Notes: generated from the sequence alone by a model not told the origin. A stretch of 64,000 nt of DNA from Acanthaster planci (GCF_001949145.1 NW_019091408.1:746335-810334), one strand, 5' to 3'; numbered from the stretch's first letter, positions 44,560 to 57,659 are shown. A program made the numbers and translations.

Positions 44560-45180
44560 TTTAAGCGTAGCTGGCACCCATCTGTTCCAGTGGGACTTAT
44601 CCAACCGCAAGTACCGGCGGTGGAGACACTGTGCAATTTCTAATATAGATTACACCATTCTGTGAGCACAGGTGGCATCCACATTTTCTAGTGGATCTTA
44701 TATATCCATACGCAAGTACCAGCGGGGACCAAAATATGTGTACTTTCGGTGATACATGCATACATGTATCTATATACATGTATGGTAGTTAACAGTTTTG
44801 GTTTCTTGGGAACTAATTATGGAATATTTAGTTGGCATTTTTCATTTCTGCTTCAAGTTGAACGGGTATAATAGGCCTACTTATTGACAGGCGTATCTTT
44901 GGGGTTTCGAGTTTTTATATCGGCATCCATGTTGTTTCATGTTGACACCTGTATCAAACGTGCTGGGTGTCTTATTTTGTACAGATGTTTGGTGAGCTTT
45001 ACTCCTGTAGCAAGCGTGCTGGAGGTGTTGGTACATATTGTGATACTTTCATCCCCTCGGGTAAGCGTGTCCAATGTTTGTTAGTAGCACCTTTAGCAAG
45101 CAAGCTGAGTGCCTGTTTGATGTTCATGTAAGAGATGCATGTATTTTGGGCAAGATGTAGCCTTTTCTGTTGACGGGGAA
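44560..45180. repeat. Diverged short tandem repeats
   Basis: Two ~95-base related units (CTGGCACCCATCTG...GCAAGTACCGGCGG at 44569-44622 and GTGGCATCCACATT...GCAAGTACCAGCGG near 44672-44726), then about four imperfect ~50-base units around GTATCAAACGTGCTGGGTGT and GTAGCAAGCGTGCTGGAGGT (44950-45110). Confidence 0.5.
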
Positions 45181-45184
45181 ACAT

Positions 45185-46500
45185 CCCTATTTCTAGTTGA
45201 TCGCTCATTGACACATTTAGAGGTTGAATAAAAGCAGTTATGTAAGCTGCAACAGACAGTCAAAGTTAGTCTACGGTTCTTTCATTGGATTGTCCATGTT
45301 TAAACTGGAGAAGTGGTTTAAAAATGTGAGAGACCGCGGGAGTATTTTCTTTCAAATCTGGATCGTATTACTTTTTTACATCACGTTTTCAGAATCTGTT
45401 TCAATTTTGTGAAACTGGGTTCATATAATACGGTGGTAAAATATTGTCTGATCAATTTTAGTCAACAGGTTATCTCCGTTTGTTTGTATTTTATTAAAAA
45501 TAAGTAATGGTCTCCATCCGCAAAAAGAAGTGCTGGAACAGTGTCCCACGTCGTCTGCCTCAAAATCCACGAGTAAAGTAGTCGAGTATGCATGCACTAA
45601 CTCTTAACTAAGTGGTGCACAAAGGGAGTGAAGATACGTAAACAACGGTCTTTTATACCTCTTTGGCTCTCAATACAATAATTATTACGAGGCCTTAAAA
45701 CAATTGAAATTACAGTAATTAGCCATTAGATGGTCTCAATTGTTTATTGAATTTGAAATTACTTACTGCTGACAGATTCCTGGATATGCTCCCACAGCAA
45801 AGCGAAAATGGTCCTCGACTCAGAAGTAGAAATTACATTTGTCTTCTTGTTCCAACGCGCAACACTGAGTATTATAAGCGCTCGCCTATACCGTGTTTGG
45901 CCAAAGTATTGTAATAGGAACACTGTTTTTATTATAATCATTTTTTTCATGTTTTTGATGGTTGTATAGATATTGACTGATATTATTTTTGTGAATTTAT
46001 TTGAAATAATATATTTTGGGGTATCTATGCAATCAACATGATGTTGTTTAATTCCAAATTGTTGTAATTTTTGTGTATTTTAAAAACCTCAATTTTTTTA
46101 GAGCAAAACAATCATTTTTATTTGTTTGCCTTGTTTGATATTTTGACATGAATAAACCAACTATATCATGTTGTCGGATGCTAAAGAAGCCATGCGTTTT
46201 ACACATGAACCAATAGAGAAATAAAGCATCAGCTTTCTTCAGAATAATTCCTTAAGTACCTGCCCATCAAGTCACATTTAAATGAAACATGGTAGTAACT
46301 TTGACAATGTGCTACAGTCCGTTTTTTTGCTGCATACTTGTTTTTTCCATATTTGAAAAATCTGTTACTCTTTTCCATCCGACGTGACTGACGTCATATA
46401 TTTTGATTTATAGCTAGTCATGCATTATTGTCCTTTTTGTTTGCTTTCTGCAACTAATGCAGACAAACCCAAAGGATTCTCACACTTTATGGTGCCCATG
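45185..46500. other. No gene seen
   Basis: The end of the copy-B-only block runs to about 45845. After that the sequence matches copy A from 10289 and is non-coding, leading into the 3' UTR of gene B. Confidence 0.5.
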
Positions 46501-46798
46501 CTTCCCTGCATGGTCTTATAGTCTATGATGTATTTGAACAGCCTCCGTATAAAGCTGGGAACGTTCATGGGTTTATTTGCAACTTTCTTATGTTGCAGGT
46601 TTTAAGTACTGCCTTATACTTTCAGTGGAATTCGCCAATTTTGTTGTTTGAATTTTTATCTTTTAATCCATTTCAATTTTTGGTCCTGGTATTTGTACTT
46701 TGTTTCCCCTTCAAACTTTTAAAATGTTATTTTAGACAAGATTGCATTTTTGACACGCTTGGAACTGAGATCGCACAACGTTTTTGTAAGGGAGCTGC

Positions 46799-47004
46799 TC
46801 GCAGTAAAGCATGTCTCTGTTTTTAACAGATGACACCCTTTTTTAAACGAGAGACGGCATCTTGGTTAAAGCACCAACATGCCATCTTTTGTTCCCACTG
46901 CGGGATGAGAACAATGTTAGCTACACGTATTCTAAGACACTGGTCACCCATCTAGTTATATATGTACATTGCAATAAAAAACACTTATCGATTAGCCGAG
47001 GGGT
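46799..47004 (-). other. EXTL3-like gene B, conserved 3' UTR
   Basis: Counterpart of 11305-11510, nearly identical. The hairpin at 46856-46883 has one mismatch in its stem. Confidence 0.5.
46856..46883 (-). promoter_or_regulatory. 3' UTR stem-loop, gene B
   Basis: GGCATCTTGG / CCAACATGCC with the same 8-base loop as gene A; one stem position is mismatched. Confidence 0.35.
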
Positions 47005-47208
47005 TTACACTTCCTTGTAGCAGGTAGGTTCTTTGTCTCCTTGTCCGTACATGATAGAGTTAGCTTGGTACTGCGTATAGAGTAGTGGTGTGTATCCGAG
47101 GATGTCGCCGAAGTACCGGACACACTGAGTGCGCTTGATGTAGTGAGACTTGTGAGCAGAAATCGAACTCTTGCAATTTACACATGGAAAATCTGAGTGG
47201 CCACCAAC
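47005..47208 (-). CDS. EXTL3: EXTL3-like B, exon 6 (C-terminus)
   Basis: 204 bases including TAA at 47007-47005. [38 protein letters not shown] and TQYQANS. Acceptor TTTGTAG. Differs from A at about four residues. Confidence 0.9.
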   Translation of the reverse strand, partial: VGGHSDFPCVNCKSSISAHKSHYIKRTQCVRYFGDILGYTPLLYTQYQANSIMYGQGDKEPTCYKEV

Positions 47209-50200
47209 CTACAAAGAATGATAAAAAGGAACACACAATACACGTAATTTTGGTCACTGATCTTTGTATAGTGGCTGGATAGATTTCTAGCCTATTGCTG
47301 AACACAAAAAAGAATTAGGCCTTCATAACTCGATTTTAAAACTCCAGTTACAAGCCCAAAGATTACACGACCGTTTTTGTAAGATCTTTGCTAGGATCAA
47401 GTAGCCGCCTTGGTCACTAGACGAATCGTGTAAACTTTTTCAAAGACATTTCATGGACTTTCAGGTACAGGCCTACTGTGGTTGATATCAGCGGATATTG
47501 AGAATACTTTATTCTCTTTGCACATTTTCCCCACTCGCATTTGACTTCTAATGAAATTCCTAAACCCGTCTTGGTATTTGTCGCATGCTGATAACACTGA
47601 TATTGGACGTGGGTGAACGCAGGCTGCGTCTAAGAAATCATAGAGCGGACACCCTACACCTGACGTCACCTTATCTTAGTAATGTAACGGAAAGTGTAGA
47701 GACGTACAGCCAGTCTAACATATAAATGGACTGTACATGTAAATAGTAGGTGCATGAATGCCCGTGCACAATAATTAATCAGGCTTATGGTCTTATACAT
47801 GTACTGGTGTACAGTGTGGTGTCTACCTGGTTAGTAGTGCTCGGAAAGTGCTCTGTAGTAGGCAGCGTTGAATAAGGTAATGGTGTCAGCAGTGGGATAA
47901 TTGTGATTGCTTAAGTGATTTCTCTGTGACATTATTTGATTGCACATTGTGTTTTGACTTGTATTGTCCTGCTGTACTGTTGGGGCTGTTTTTCAGTCAT
48001 AAGAAAAGGCTCCGTGCATGATCAAGCAGGCACCTCAGATGCTGAGGCTGAGGTGCAGCAACTACGGGTGGAAGCACAATTTCTGCAGTGGGAGAAAAAC
48101 CTCATTGCAAGAGAAGTTGAAAGCTGCCATTGCATCGCAGTTGGGTGGTTCCCTGCAGGGCGGGAACTCGGGCACGCTTGCTGGGAGCCGGCAGGTGCTC
48201 CATCAGGTTAACACTGATGTTGAGCAGAGGTTGCCCGAAGAGACTTATTGGTATGTCTCTGGTGCAACAGGGAGACGAGTGTCGGGTGCAAAGGTGCCTG
48301 AGTGGGCTTCCAAAGTGGGGAGGGAGGTGAGCCTTATGGAGAGTACACCTCTAAAAGACCCAGGCTCAGGAATAAAACTCCATGCAGGGTGGACGCCAAT
48401 CGCCTGGGAGCGCAAAAGTCAAGTCATTGATGACCTGACGCTGTTCCTGTCAGGCAAGGGCAAGGTGCATGCGGCTTGGAACATGGTAAGTCGAGAACTA
48501 AACGAACCTTCTTTTGTGAAAAAGTCACCCTTATACAGGTGCACAGTGAGCTGCTAAGTTTTGCAACTCGACCAGTCGAGGCGAAGGCCCGCAGTTCAGT
48601 TGAAGGAGTAGGCAGCTTGCCAGTGGGTCTTTGACCACTGAAACGAGAGGCACATATCCATTGTGGCTTGGGTCAGAAAGGAAGTTTGGAGCGACTCAAT
48701 CTCAGACCAAACATAACTCCTGACCAGTATAGTGAGATAGTGCTCTGGAAGGAGTACTTCAGCCTATCCAAATCATGTCGAGAGGTAAACCAGTGGAGCA
48801 AAGAGCAAGCTGCCAAGTGGCTGGCCACAAGCTTGCAAGGAGGACGCCTTGCGGTTGGTGGGTGACTCTGGCCAATGGCCAAAAGCACACATAGAGTACG
48901 CTGGTCAAGTTGCTTGAGCGCAGGTTTGGGTCGGCTCGACAGAGTAAAAACTATGTTGTTGAGCTGAGGCACCAGCGCCAAAATCCAAAAGGAAAGCTCG
49001 TTGAAGTTAAGGAAAGTAATCAATGTCTGCACGGTGCAACCATACCTTAGGACTCAGGAAGAGGCTTGAGAAAAGTTGGCAAAGAACCACCTCATCGATA
49101 CCGTTGAGAGCACGAGAGGGTATCAATATGGCTCGTCCAAAATCTTTCGACGGAGCAGTCCAGGCCAGGTTGTCCTAAAGACAACTTTAAATAGGTCGAA
49201 CAGCACAGATTGCTAGATTGGAAGCCCAACAAGTCGGCTACGACTTTAAACTCTAAAACATAACACAGTTTGGAGATGATGAAGTCATTGTCAGGTCAGA
49301 TCAAAGGCCAGGGGCACGGCAAGGGCGCGTTTTCTCCGAATAGACCGATTCCCTGACGCCATGACTGTGGTGTTCCCGTCACTCAGGCGCGCATTCCTAA
49401 ACTTGACGAGCACGAGATTTTGGTGGCAGTGCACTCCCATTGGCTGATGAGGAAGCATTCAATGTGCATTTCTTTTGTTCACGTGCGCGTGGGGGGTACG
49501 GCAGTAATGGCTCCTGGTTCTTGTCACCGAATCCTGGGAAAGCCGAGCCTGGAACCTCTAAGTGTTTCAAGTGTGGTGAGAAAGGGCATTTCGCCCAGGA
49601 GAGCAAGAAAGCTACGAAGCAGGGAAACGGCGGTCACCCCCCCCCCGACCTGCGGGGCGGCTGAGAGGCCAAAAGGGTCCAAAAGACGACTCGGTGATGG
49701 TAACGTGGAGGAGAAAAGAGATCCAAGCAAGACGACGAGCAGCGAATAATTTCTCTGCCTATTCCAAGCCGCGGTCTTCGTTACGGGTTGTTTGATGATG
49801 TGGATGGATAAGATCAACCAAGTGTCAATTCTTACTTCTTAATCGACACGGGGTCAACTTACACATTATTATAGTAGTGAGGTCTACTACGAAATCCCAA
49901 GAGAGAAAAGAGCTATCTTGGAAACAGGAGATGTCCAAGTGAAAACAGATAAACGGGAGACAACTACTTATGCTGGGTATAGCTTTGGAGAAGGAGCAAG
50001 TTGGGGCGAATTACTTACCCCGTGAAGACGGTCTTTGCTGAAATGAAGTACTGTGGTATCCTGGACATAGATTTTCTCGTGCCAACAGGTAGAAACATAG
50101 AACTTCTAACTGAGGGAGCAGAGGCTCAGTGGTGAGCAAATAAAGTTCACAAATGTTGCAGCGAGCCCTTTGTTGGACGTGTTGTGGTTTCCCAAACAGT

Positions 50201-53200
50201 AATCTCAGCAGGTCACAAAGTTGTGGTCAAAATAGTTTGGAAGAGCGCAGACGTGCTCGGCCAGCCCTGGTAAAACCGATGCAAGGTGATGGTGCCTTAG
50301 CCAAGAAAGGCTTGATGCTTGTCAGATCTCTGGTTGAGAGTGAAGCTGATGTTGTGCTGTTGCGGGTCTTTAATCCCGGCAGGGAGAAAAGGGTTGCCCG
50401 TGAGGGGACAACAGCGGGAGTGATTTCCAAGGTTGACGCCAGTTCAATTCATGAGGAGTTGGACGTGTGAACTTTAATAAACAGCCAATGTAAAGGCCAA
50501 GTACAGTGGGGAAGTCCGGAAATGTCTAATAGACCTCTAAGAAGTGTTGTCCAGGGATGACCATGAAATCGATCATACAGACGTTGTCAAGCATCACTCA
50601 GACACTGGTGATGCTAAGCCGATAAAACAGCGGGTGAGGCGTCACCTGTGCCTACATCAGCAGGAGATTCAGGAGCTAATACCTTCGATAGTCTCTGGGC
50701 AGCAAATGTCGTCCTTGTGGACAGAAGGATAAAACGAAATGCGTTTGCGTTGACTACCGCAAGTAGAATTCGGTTACCGTCGAGGATGCATATTCCATTC
50801 TGCGTACTGATGAAACATTCAATGCCTTGAGAGGGTGAAGTGGTTCTGTTCCTCGATTTAACATCTGTGTACTGGAAAATCAACAACAATCAAGTCAACC
50901 TTTGCTATGAGAAATGTATTGTACCGGTGGAAACACATACCACGGCCAGGGCCACTTTTGAGCGGCTCGTGGAAAATGTCAGGGCCGGCTTACAGTGGAA
51001 GATCCTACTGATCTATTTGGACGACATCAATGTGTTTGGTCAGACAGTGACCTAAGCCCGTCTCTGGGTAGTGTTTGATCGGCTAAGACACGCCGGACTT
51101 ACATTGACGACTAGCAAGTGCCATTTGTGTCAAAGGTCATCGGCACATCTGGGGCACATGGTGTCTTCAGAAGGCGTGGACACAAACCAACAAAAGTTTG
51201 AAGCAAATTGGCCCATTCCTAGGTGGATTCGAGAAGCGAGAAGCTTTTGAGGTCTCGCCTCATGCTACTGGAGGTTCCCACGGAGGTTTGCAGGGATTGC
51301 AAGCCCACTCCATGCTCTGATGGCGAGGTCAAGGGAAGTTGTGCGGACTGAGAGTTATCAGGAGGCGTTTGAGGAGTGGAAGAGCAGGCTCCGAGCCGCT
51401 CCAGTTCTTTCATACCCGGTTCCTGAAGGTGACCTCATTTTGGACACCGATGTCAGTGTTAAAGGCCTCGGGGCGATTTTTTCTTAGTTCCAAGATGGTG
51501 ACGAAAGGGTGCTTGCTTACGTGAACCAGAAGCAAACCTCAGAGAAACTACTGTGTCACTCGTCAGGACTACTTGGCTGTGGTGGTATATTTGAAGTACT
51601 TCAAGCAATATCTATGTGGCTGAAGGTGACGGTTGGAACTGACCATGCTGCATTGTGGTGGGTACTTAATCTCAAGAACTGTTGGGATTGAGGACTAGAA
51701 GGTTGGAAGTTCTGTCTCAGCACGACCTGGTTGTAAAGCGCAGAAGTGGCAGGAAGCATGGAAATACTGATGGATTGTCGAGACGGCCATGCAAACAGAC
51801 TAATTGTGTGGCCGTGATGAAGCGGTCAATGAAGTTCAGACAACTGGTGTGGTATCCGAGGGTCAACCTAAGGATAGAGAGTTCTTATTTAGGGGCGTGG
51901 CTGCCTAAGCAACCCTTTCACAAAGTGCTCAATGGGAAAACTATTTGAAGGATGACACTATGAGTTGGCTCATAAGGTTAAAGGAATAGGGCTAGAGTCG
52001 CCCGAGCGGAAGACAATTTCCCACTTATCAGCAACCTGCAATACCTATTGGTCGCAGTGGGACCAGTCGGAGGTCCGTGACGGAGTGATTGCAAAGGAGA
52101 TGACCGTACTCCGATGATGGAAAGTCCATACGGTGGCTTTCAGTGTTGCCCCTGAAGTTCCGCAATGAAATTATGGATGAGCTTTGCATGTGCACATGGG
52201 CATGAACATAATGTACATGCGCGCGTACACAAGTCATGTAAACACGTATACGGGACTGCACTTGACCCGCGACTCGCCGTTGCAAAAGTGATACTCAAAT
52301 GCCAGCCCTTACAAGAGAGAGACGCAAGGGTATCCTCCTCTTTGTCAAAAGTTTGACAACACAATAACTCCAGGCTGTAAGAATTAATTGTGGACATCAA
52401 ATAATGTCTACACGAGACGGATTTTTCCATAACAAAATGTCTAGATTCACACGTTTTTGCGCGAAAATTTGGTTAAAATTCAAACTGTTTAAAACAAATT
52501 TATCCGGCGGATTCCAAGCTTTTGCATGCAATCAATTTAGATACTCCTCTACTTTATTTCACTACTTTTTTTAATTCTAGGAAAACTCAATTTTAAGAGA
52601 AATTGATCTATTCAGTAAAAACACTACTCTTGGTTATTTAAAACCACATTTTGCATTACATTTTTTGACACAGGACACGAAATCAATGCTATTCATAATT
52701 AAAATAATAAATGTAATTTGGATTTATCAGAAAAATTCCATTATTTATGGTTGGTTTCCTGAAATTCCTTCAACAAAGACAACGCCTCATTTTGCCACCA
52801 GAGCGCGCGAAATCAGACATGGCCTGTTGCTAAATTGTTGGTAAGCACAAATTTGGTCACGCACAAGGTTGGTAATGAACGCCATGAACATAATTATGTG
52901 GACTAAAGGCTAACACGGATTTGAATCACGATCATCCTAGAGATCCATGTGAAACAAAGACTTTGCTCTATGTCTGGACACTTCTACACTGACTGCGTTA
53001 TTTTCCGCGGCGTTATCATAGTCTGTTGCCACTCACACATTTATATTGGGTAAAGCAAATACGTTAGGTTCCACTCCACCTTCAACGATTCCTGTTCCTC
53101 TATTTCGGAATAAATCTCACAATTAGATGGACTAGCTAAGAGTGATTTACGCGTCTTAAACATTAATGAATATGTGCTTGGCCAGTCTTCAACGTGCATT

Positions 53201-56200
53201 TATGACTGGCTAAGGCTATTAGGAGAGTGGATGCGACTAATGCCTGAGCTGCAGGTGAGGTCATTATCAGCGTTCAGTATCCTGAACCGGTCTTAAACGT
53301 TTTTCCCATTCATAAATACCCTTTTTAGTCAGATAGTCAAAAGAAATCAACACATGATAGATTTCTAATGATTTTATTGTAGAATTTTACTTTCATTTCC
53401 CTGAACACCGCGTCCATTTCATTTTATAATTGTCCAAAATAATTTTTTATATGGACTTAGCGAGCGCGGCGAGCCTTGTGCACGCAGAGTTTGACCAATC
53501 AGAATCGATTAAACTGTCTCGTATCCAGGCGCCAGTGTGTGGTTTACGCAGCGGGCATTATTTCTCAGCGGGCATCATCAAATGCTAATACACGTACGGT
53601 CAAGTCGTACGTTGTTATAGGGAGACTGTGTGAGGTAGTTATGAATGTGTATTTGCTACACGTCATCGTAAGTCCTCGCTTCACTGCATTTGGGGCGTAA
53701 CAAAGTCAGCTTACATGTATCTTCATGTATGCCTGTTATGCGTTTCCACCCACTAATTCATCAAACCAACACAGAACAAAATTTTACCCCGTGTCTCCGA
53801 AATCGGCCCAGTTGGCTGTGGAAAAAATGCCTCTTATTTCTTTTTTCTTGATTTTCAGCCGATAAATTAATTATATAGGCCTATTGGGTAGCCAATCTAT
53901 CTCCAAAACCCTCAGTGTCGAAATATTTGAAGCCCTTTGGGTTAAGATCAGCTAGCCGGCTTATCAACAGTTTAAGATTGGCCACGTGATGGTCTCTTCG
54001 ACCAAATGGAAAGGCTAAACGGTGTTTGGTATATTCTAAAACATAATATGACATGGCATGGAAACCAGCCTAGATTTTTAGGGTTCCATCTGCTTTGGTG
54101 CTTTATTGGATGCATAGCGCATTACATGAAGAAAACTCCTATTTCTCTCATCAAAACCTTCCAACAAATTTAAAGCATCACCACCATCACTGCAACCGGT
54201 AATTCTACTTCACATGAATTTAAATGTAAAGGTGCCAAATTCAACTTTGGAAAGCAGTGGCTTATAAAGTGATTCCCCGCTGACGACTTTGATAATTGTG
54301 CACTCACCTTAATGGGAGCTTTTCTTGACACAAAGGAAACCATGAAATTCATAGCGATGTCTTCACAATTCATGATTTTGTCTACATGGTCTCTGATGGC
54401 TTGTGGCATTACGTAAGAGTAAACATAGCTGTAGTACTGTAGAAGGAAACAAACCAAATACATGTACTGCCCATTTAGCCATGCATTTTTACAATTTATA
54501 TATCCAAGCTTGAAATTAAATTTTGTGCACTCTAACGGACGACTTCGATCAAGACTAACTAACCTTGTGCAAAAAGGCTGCTCCGGTAAGCACCATTGAC
54601 ACCTCACACGACTTTTCTGCGTCATATCTGAAGTTCTTGTTGTTCACATCCATTGCGTGGTTACGGCCGGGAAAACCCACAATCTGGTCCCGGTTCTCGC
54701 GCCATACTCTTAAAAAGAAGAAAACCCATCTTAATACGTTTGTAAAAGTGGCTGCATGGGAAAATCTGCAATGGAACGATCCAGTAAGCCCCGCCCACTA
54801 AGTACATTAACACTTGTTCTTCTCCAGTATCACAATACAGGTATCAGCTGCGCCCATCTAAAATACATGCGTACACGCATTTTGGACTTTTGCGCACACA
54901 TAATTGGACACAAATCATGGCTGTGATTGGTCAGGAACACAACGGGGCGGGGCTCAATTGATTGGTCTATCATTAGCTGATTTTCAAGTAGGTGCCCCCA
55001 TCAACATGAACAACACACACCTGAAAGCTAAATGGATCTCATTATGCGTCAGCCTGTGGATATCGTCGTCTAGGCAAAGAATGGCGTCAGTTTCGATCTC
55101 GTCAAACGGAAGAAACCGATTGTTCATGCTATTCTTCGCCTGTAGGATAATCTGTGTAAGGAACACCACGTAAGGCTTATACTGATTAACTACAACATAT
55201 CTTCCTCAGTGAATAAAGACCACAATCCATGCATGATGGTCTTTTGTTTTTGCTAAGGCTCAAGGGCATACCAGAATCTGGTCTGGTTAACCTTTGCGCC
55301 TAATTTCTGTATTTTTCAGAAGCTCTATGGCCAGACCATAAACTTGTTCAAGGAATGGAGATACATTTTCAGACTCTATGCTTCTAACATGTGGAACAAT
55401 CAAGATATTTTTTTGAAACACGTCACCTTAAAAGGAGGGGGGTGTAATAAAAACTAATTGACATTCACATATGAGTGTGTCCGAGTCAGCCTTCACAAAA
55501 CTCCACGGGCTACTATACCTGCATAGGTACCCGTTGTTTCGGCCACTTCGCATATAAAGACGGCGGCTTTGGATGATTCCACACTATCAAAACCTGAAGC
55601 AACAGTCAAGGAAGGATGTTGGTGAAAAATTAAAGAGGAAAATCCAGGGTTTAAGTATCCTTCAAAATTTACATTTTGATTCCAGGGAACATAGAAACAT
55701 CTCTATCGGTAGATAGTCTAATAAATATTATACTACACGGATATTGTTTATGGACAACTCTGTAGGCCTATTCTACCTTGTTCATGTAGGGCAGCCCTTG
55801 AAGGCGCCCAAGGAGTGTGATCAGCTGAGGTTCTCTGTCGTAAGTCATAATGATGACGGTGAACTGCTCAATCGGCGAATTGCCCCCAAGCGACTTTCGA
55901 AACATCTCCCCGGTTTTCCTGGTTCCTTTACTGATTGGCTCAAAGGTTTGCCCTGACTTCTCGAAGTAGACATCGGAAGGAAGAACAGGTTCTATGGGCG
56001 TGCTGGGATAAAGATGGTAAGGCCCAGGGAATGAGTTCCAGGAAGGCTCCCGCGCCCAGCTCAGGTACGAAGAGTTCCGTAGGTATTTTGTAGATGATGA
56101 AGAGCGTTTCTGGGTTGGCCCAACATCTATTCGAGTTAAACCTTGGCTTGGCGTTGCCGGTATAGGTCTTGGAGGAAGCGACAATCTGGTGCGGAGTGTC

Positions 56201-57615
56201 GCAAGGATACCGTTCATGACTGCTTCAGTGGAGCTCAGGTACGTCGTCCATAGGAACCACCCCTGGCGGCGCAAGGCCAGTATGTCGCTCTCGTGGATAG
56301 ACGAGAGATAATGGATCATTTCCTTCGCTCGAGCCTTGGGCAAGATTATCACTGCCTTCTCCCATGCGATGAAGTCGGCAAACGGGAGTCGAACCTGTTC
56401 CCCTAAGACGACGGGCACAGCATTTTGCCTCAAGGCTTCGTGTAGTCTCGCCTGCAGCATTGTCGAGGACAAGATCCTGTCAGCGGGGGCTATAATCAAC
56501 GCAAACGTTGACTGTCTCAGAATTTCAGCTCTCTTCTCATTATTGTCACACATCCACCATTCCGAAGGATACACAAAGTCACGGTCAGCAATGATTTGTG
56601 GGCAACTGAGATCAATATAAACTTGATTTCTGTACACTGTCTTCAAACTCTGGATAGCATCATGGATGCTGTCTACAGAAGGAGAAATCCTGTGTGGTAA
56701 CTGAACACCCTGGAATGACAGTAGGTATTTTCTCTTGGCTGGTGTCAGCCGAGGTGTTCCATGCCAGTCAAATGCGGTATCTGTCCCCAGAAGCATCGGG
56801 GTGACAATATCAAAGCCCGGCCGAAACTGTGACGCTCGAAAATTGGACTGGGCAACGATTGCATGGCTACTGCTGACAGTTTGGAGAACATTGTGGGAAG
56901 ACACGTTCCTTGCTAAGTTTAAGAGGACGTGATTTTGTCCTGTCCCTTTCCAAGATGGCAGCTTTGAGAAACTCGCCCCTACAGATTTTGTAGGGCTCAA
57001 TCCGTTTCCACTGGATCCTTCGACCAGAACTAAAAATACGCAGGCAGTATTTTGATCGGAAGTATGGTACGGATTGATTGTCATGACCTTTTCAATACCA
57101 TTTGGCAACTCTCCACGACCTTGATAAAGGTATGCCGAAAAGTCTGAATTTAAAGGACATCGCGAGTAATCAAAACAGTTGCTCAGCCGACATTCGTTGG
57201 TAGGATGGCCACCATGGGCATCATTTTCGAACTCTTGCCTCGCTTCGTTTTGGCAGTTATTTCCTTGGATCCAGGGCTGCAATTTAGAGAATGAGTCAAC
57301 TTCTTGTACGGCACTCCTAATCTCCTTGCTTTCCGTAAGAAGCTTGCTGATGTAGTGGGCGCACTGGTGGAGTTTCATCTGGAGGTCAGCCTCTTCCCTT
57401 CTGCTGGTTGGACTGATACTGTCCAATGCTGGACTGCATACGGTAAAATCAAGTCCGTCAGCACCATCTGTAACTGACTGGGCTAACCTTGTTCTTTTCA
57501 CTATCCAACCTCCGTTATGCCACACAAGAAGGTAAAAAGCAACAACCACAACTACAATTAACGAGTACAGCTTCCGGCTGGCAAAGCCTTTGCGGAGAAC
57601 ACCCATCGTCTGCAT
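47005..57615 (-). CDS. EXTL3: Exostosin-like glycosyltransferase, EXTL3 type, paralogue B (whole gene, six exons)
   Basis: Exons are 57615-55777, 55593-55519, 55151-55021, 54708-54564, 54436-54308 and 47208-47005, all GT-AG with the same lengths and phases as paralogue A. It gives 840 residues from MQTMGV; upstream in-frame ATGs at 57621 and 57660 (MKLAIRSTC...) could add 2 or 15 residues, but A has no equivalent. Domains: signal anchor (17-35), exostosin/GT47 (about 142-475), GT64 from 585 with LDDD at 665-668. Unlike A, it keeps the family-typical VLTGAAF and NCEDIAMNF motifs, so B is the better candidate for the ancestral heparan-sulfate GlcNAc-transferase activity. Intron 5 (7.1 kb) holds the antisense Gypsy relic. 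Expected location is the Golgi membrane. Confidence 0.92.
50560..51055 (+). pseudogene. Gypsy reverse transcriptase relic (copy B)
   Basis: [20 protein letters not shown] and an adjoining piece are present that copy A has lost. After broken frames come [19 protein letters not shown] and [11 protein letters not shown]. The two copies have decayed differently, so each keeps pieces that the other lost. Confidence 0.75.
51330..51948 (+). pseudogene. Gypsy RNase H relic (copy B)
   Basis: [19 protein letters not shown] in one frame and [20 protein letters not shown] then [15 protein letters not shown] in another; the DTD block near 51445-51455 is visible only across a frameshift. Confidence 0.7.
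52196..52812. other. Copy-B-specific 0.6 kb block
   Basis: Copy A passes from about 15815 to 15825 without it. AT-rich right half, no coding motif and no clear terminal repeats. Either an insertion in B or a deletion in A. Confidence 0.5.
52813..54307. other. Intron 5 sequence of gene B, no gene seen
   Basis: Counterpart of 15840-17320. No shared open frame. Confidence 0.55.
54308..54436 (-). CDS. EXTL3: EXTL3-like B, exon 5
   Basis: 129 bases, phase 0. [36 protein letters not shown]. Keeps the NCED motif. Acceptor TTCTACAG, donor GTGAGTGC. Confidence 0.92.
54564..54708 (-). CDS. EXTL3: EXTL3-like B, exon 4
   Basis: 145 bases. [20 protein letters not shown] and [17 protein letters not shown]; the TG codons are at 54582-54587. 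Donor GTTAGT. Confidence 0.92.
55021..55151 (-). CDS. EXTL3: EXTL3-like B, exon 3
   Basis: 131 bases. [39 protein letters not shown], with the DDD metal-binding motif. Acceptor TTACACAG, donor GTGTGTGT. Confidence 0.92.
55519..55593 (-). CDS. EXTL3: EXTL3-like B, exon 2
   Basis: 75 bases, [20 protein letters not shown] and RVPMQ. Acceptor TTGCTTCAG, donor GTATAG. One residue differs from A. Confidence 0.87.
55777..57615 (-). CDS. EXTL3: EXTL3-like B, exon 1 (613 codons from the shared start)
   Basis: Same length as exon 1 of A. About 26 of 42 differences fall in the first 184 residues (anchor and stem); none fall in residues 400-540. Donor GTAGAATAG. The open frame extends to an ATG at 57660. 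Confidence 0.93.
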
Positions 57616-57659
57616 GTCCATGCTGTTGAACAAACAAGTGCTACGTATAGCCAGTTTCA

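Larger units (their letters stand above)
47880..52195 (+). mobile_element. Degenerate Ty3/Gypsy LTR retrotransposon (copy B)
   Basis: Same relic as 11985-15840, in the same intron and orientation, with a longer 5' part. TGGTGTCAGCAGTGGGATAA at 47881-47900 resembles the sequence just inside the 5' LTR (primer-binding side) of many metazoan Gypsy elements. Gag knuckle near 49560, protease DTGS near 49845, RT pieces 50590-50670 and 50960-51050 ([11 protein letters not shown]), RNase H 51500-51800 (HRSGRKHGN-type block), integrase start near 52045-52190. Heavily frameshifted. LTRs not identified. Confidence 0.78.
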
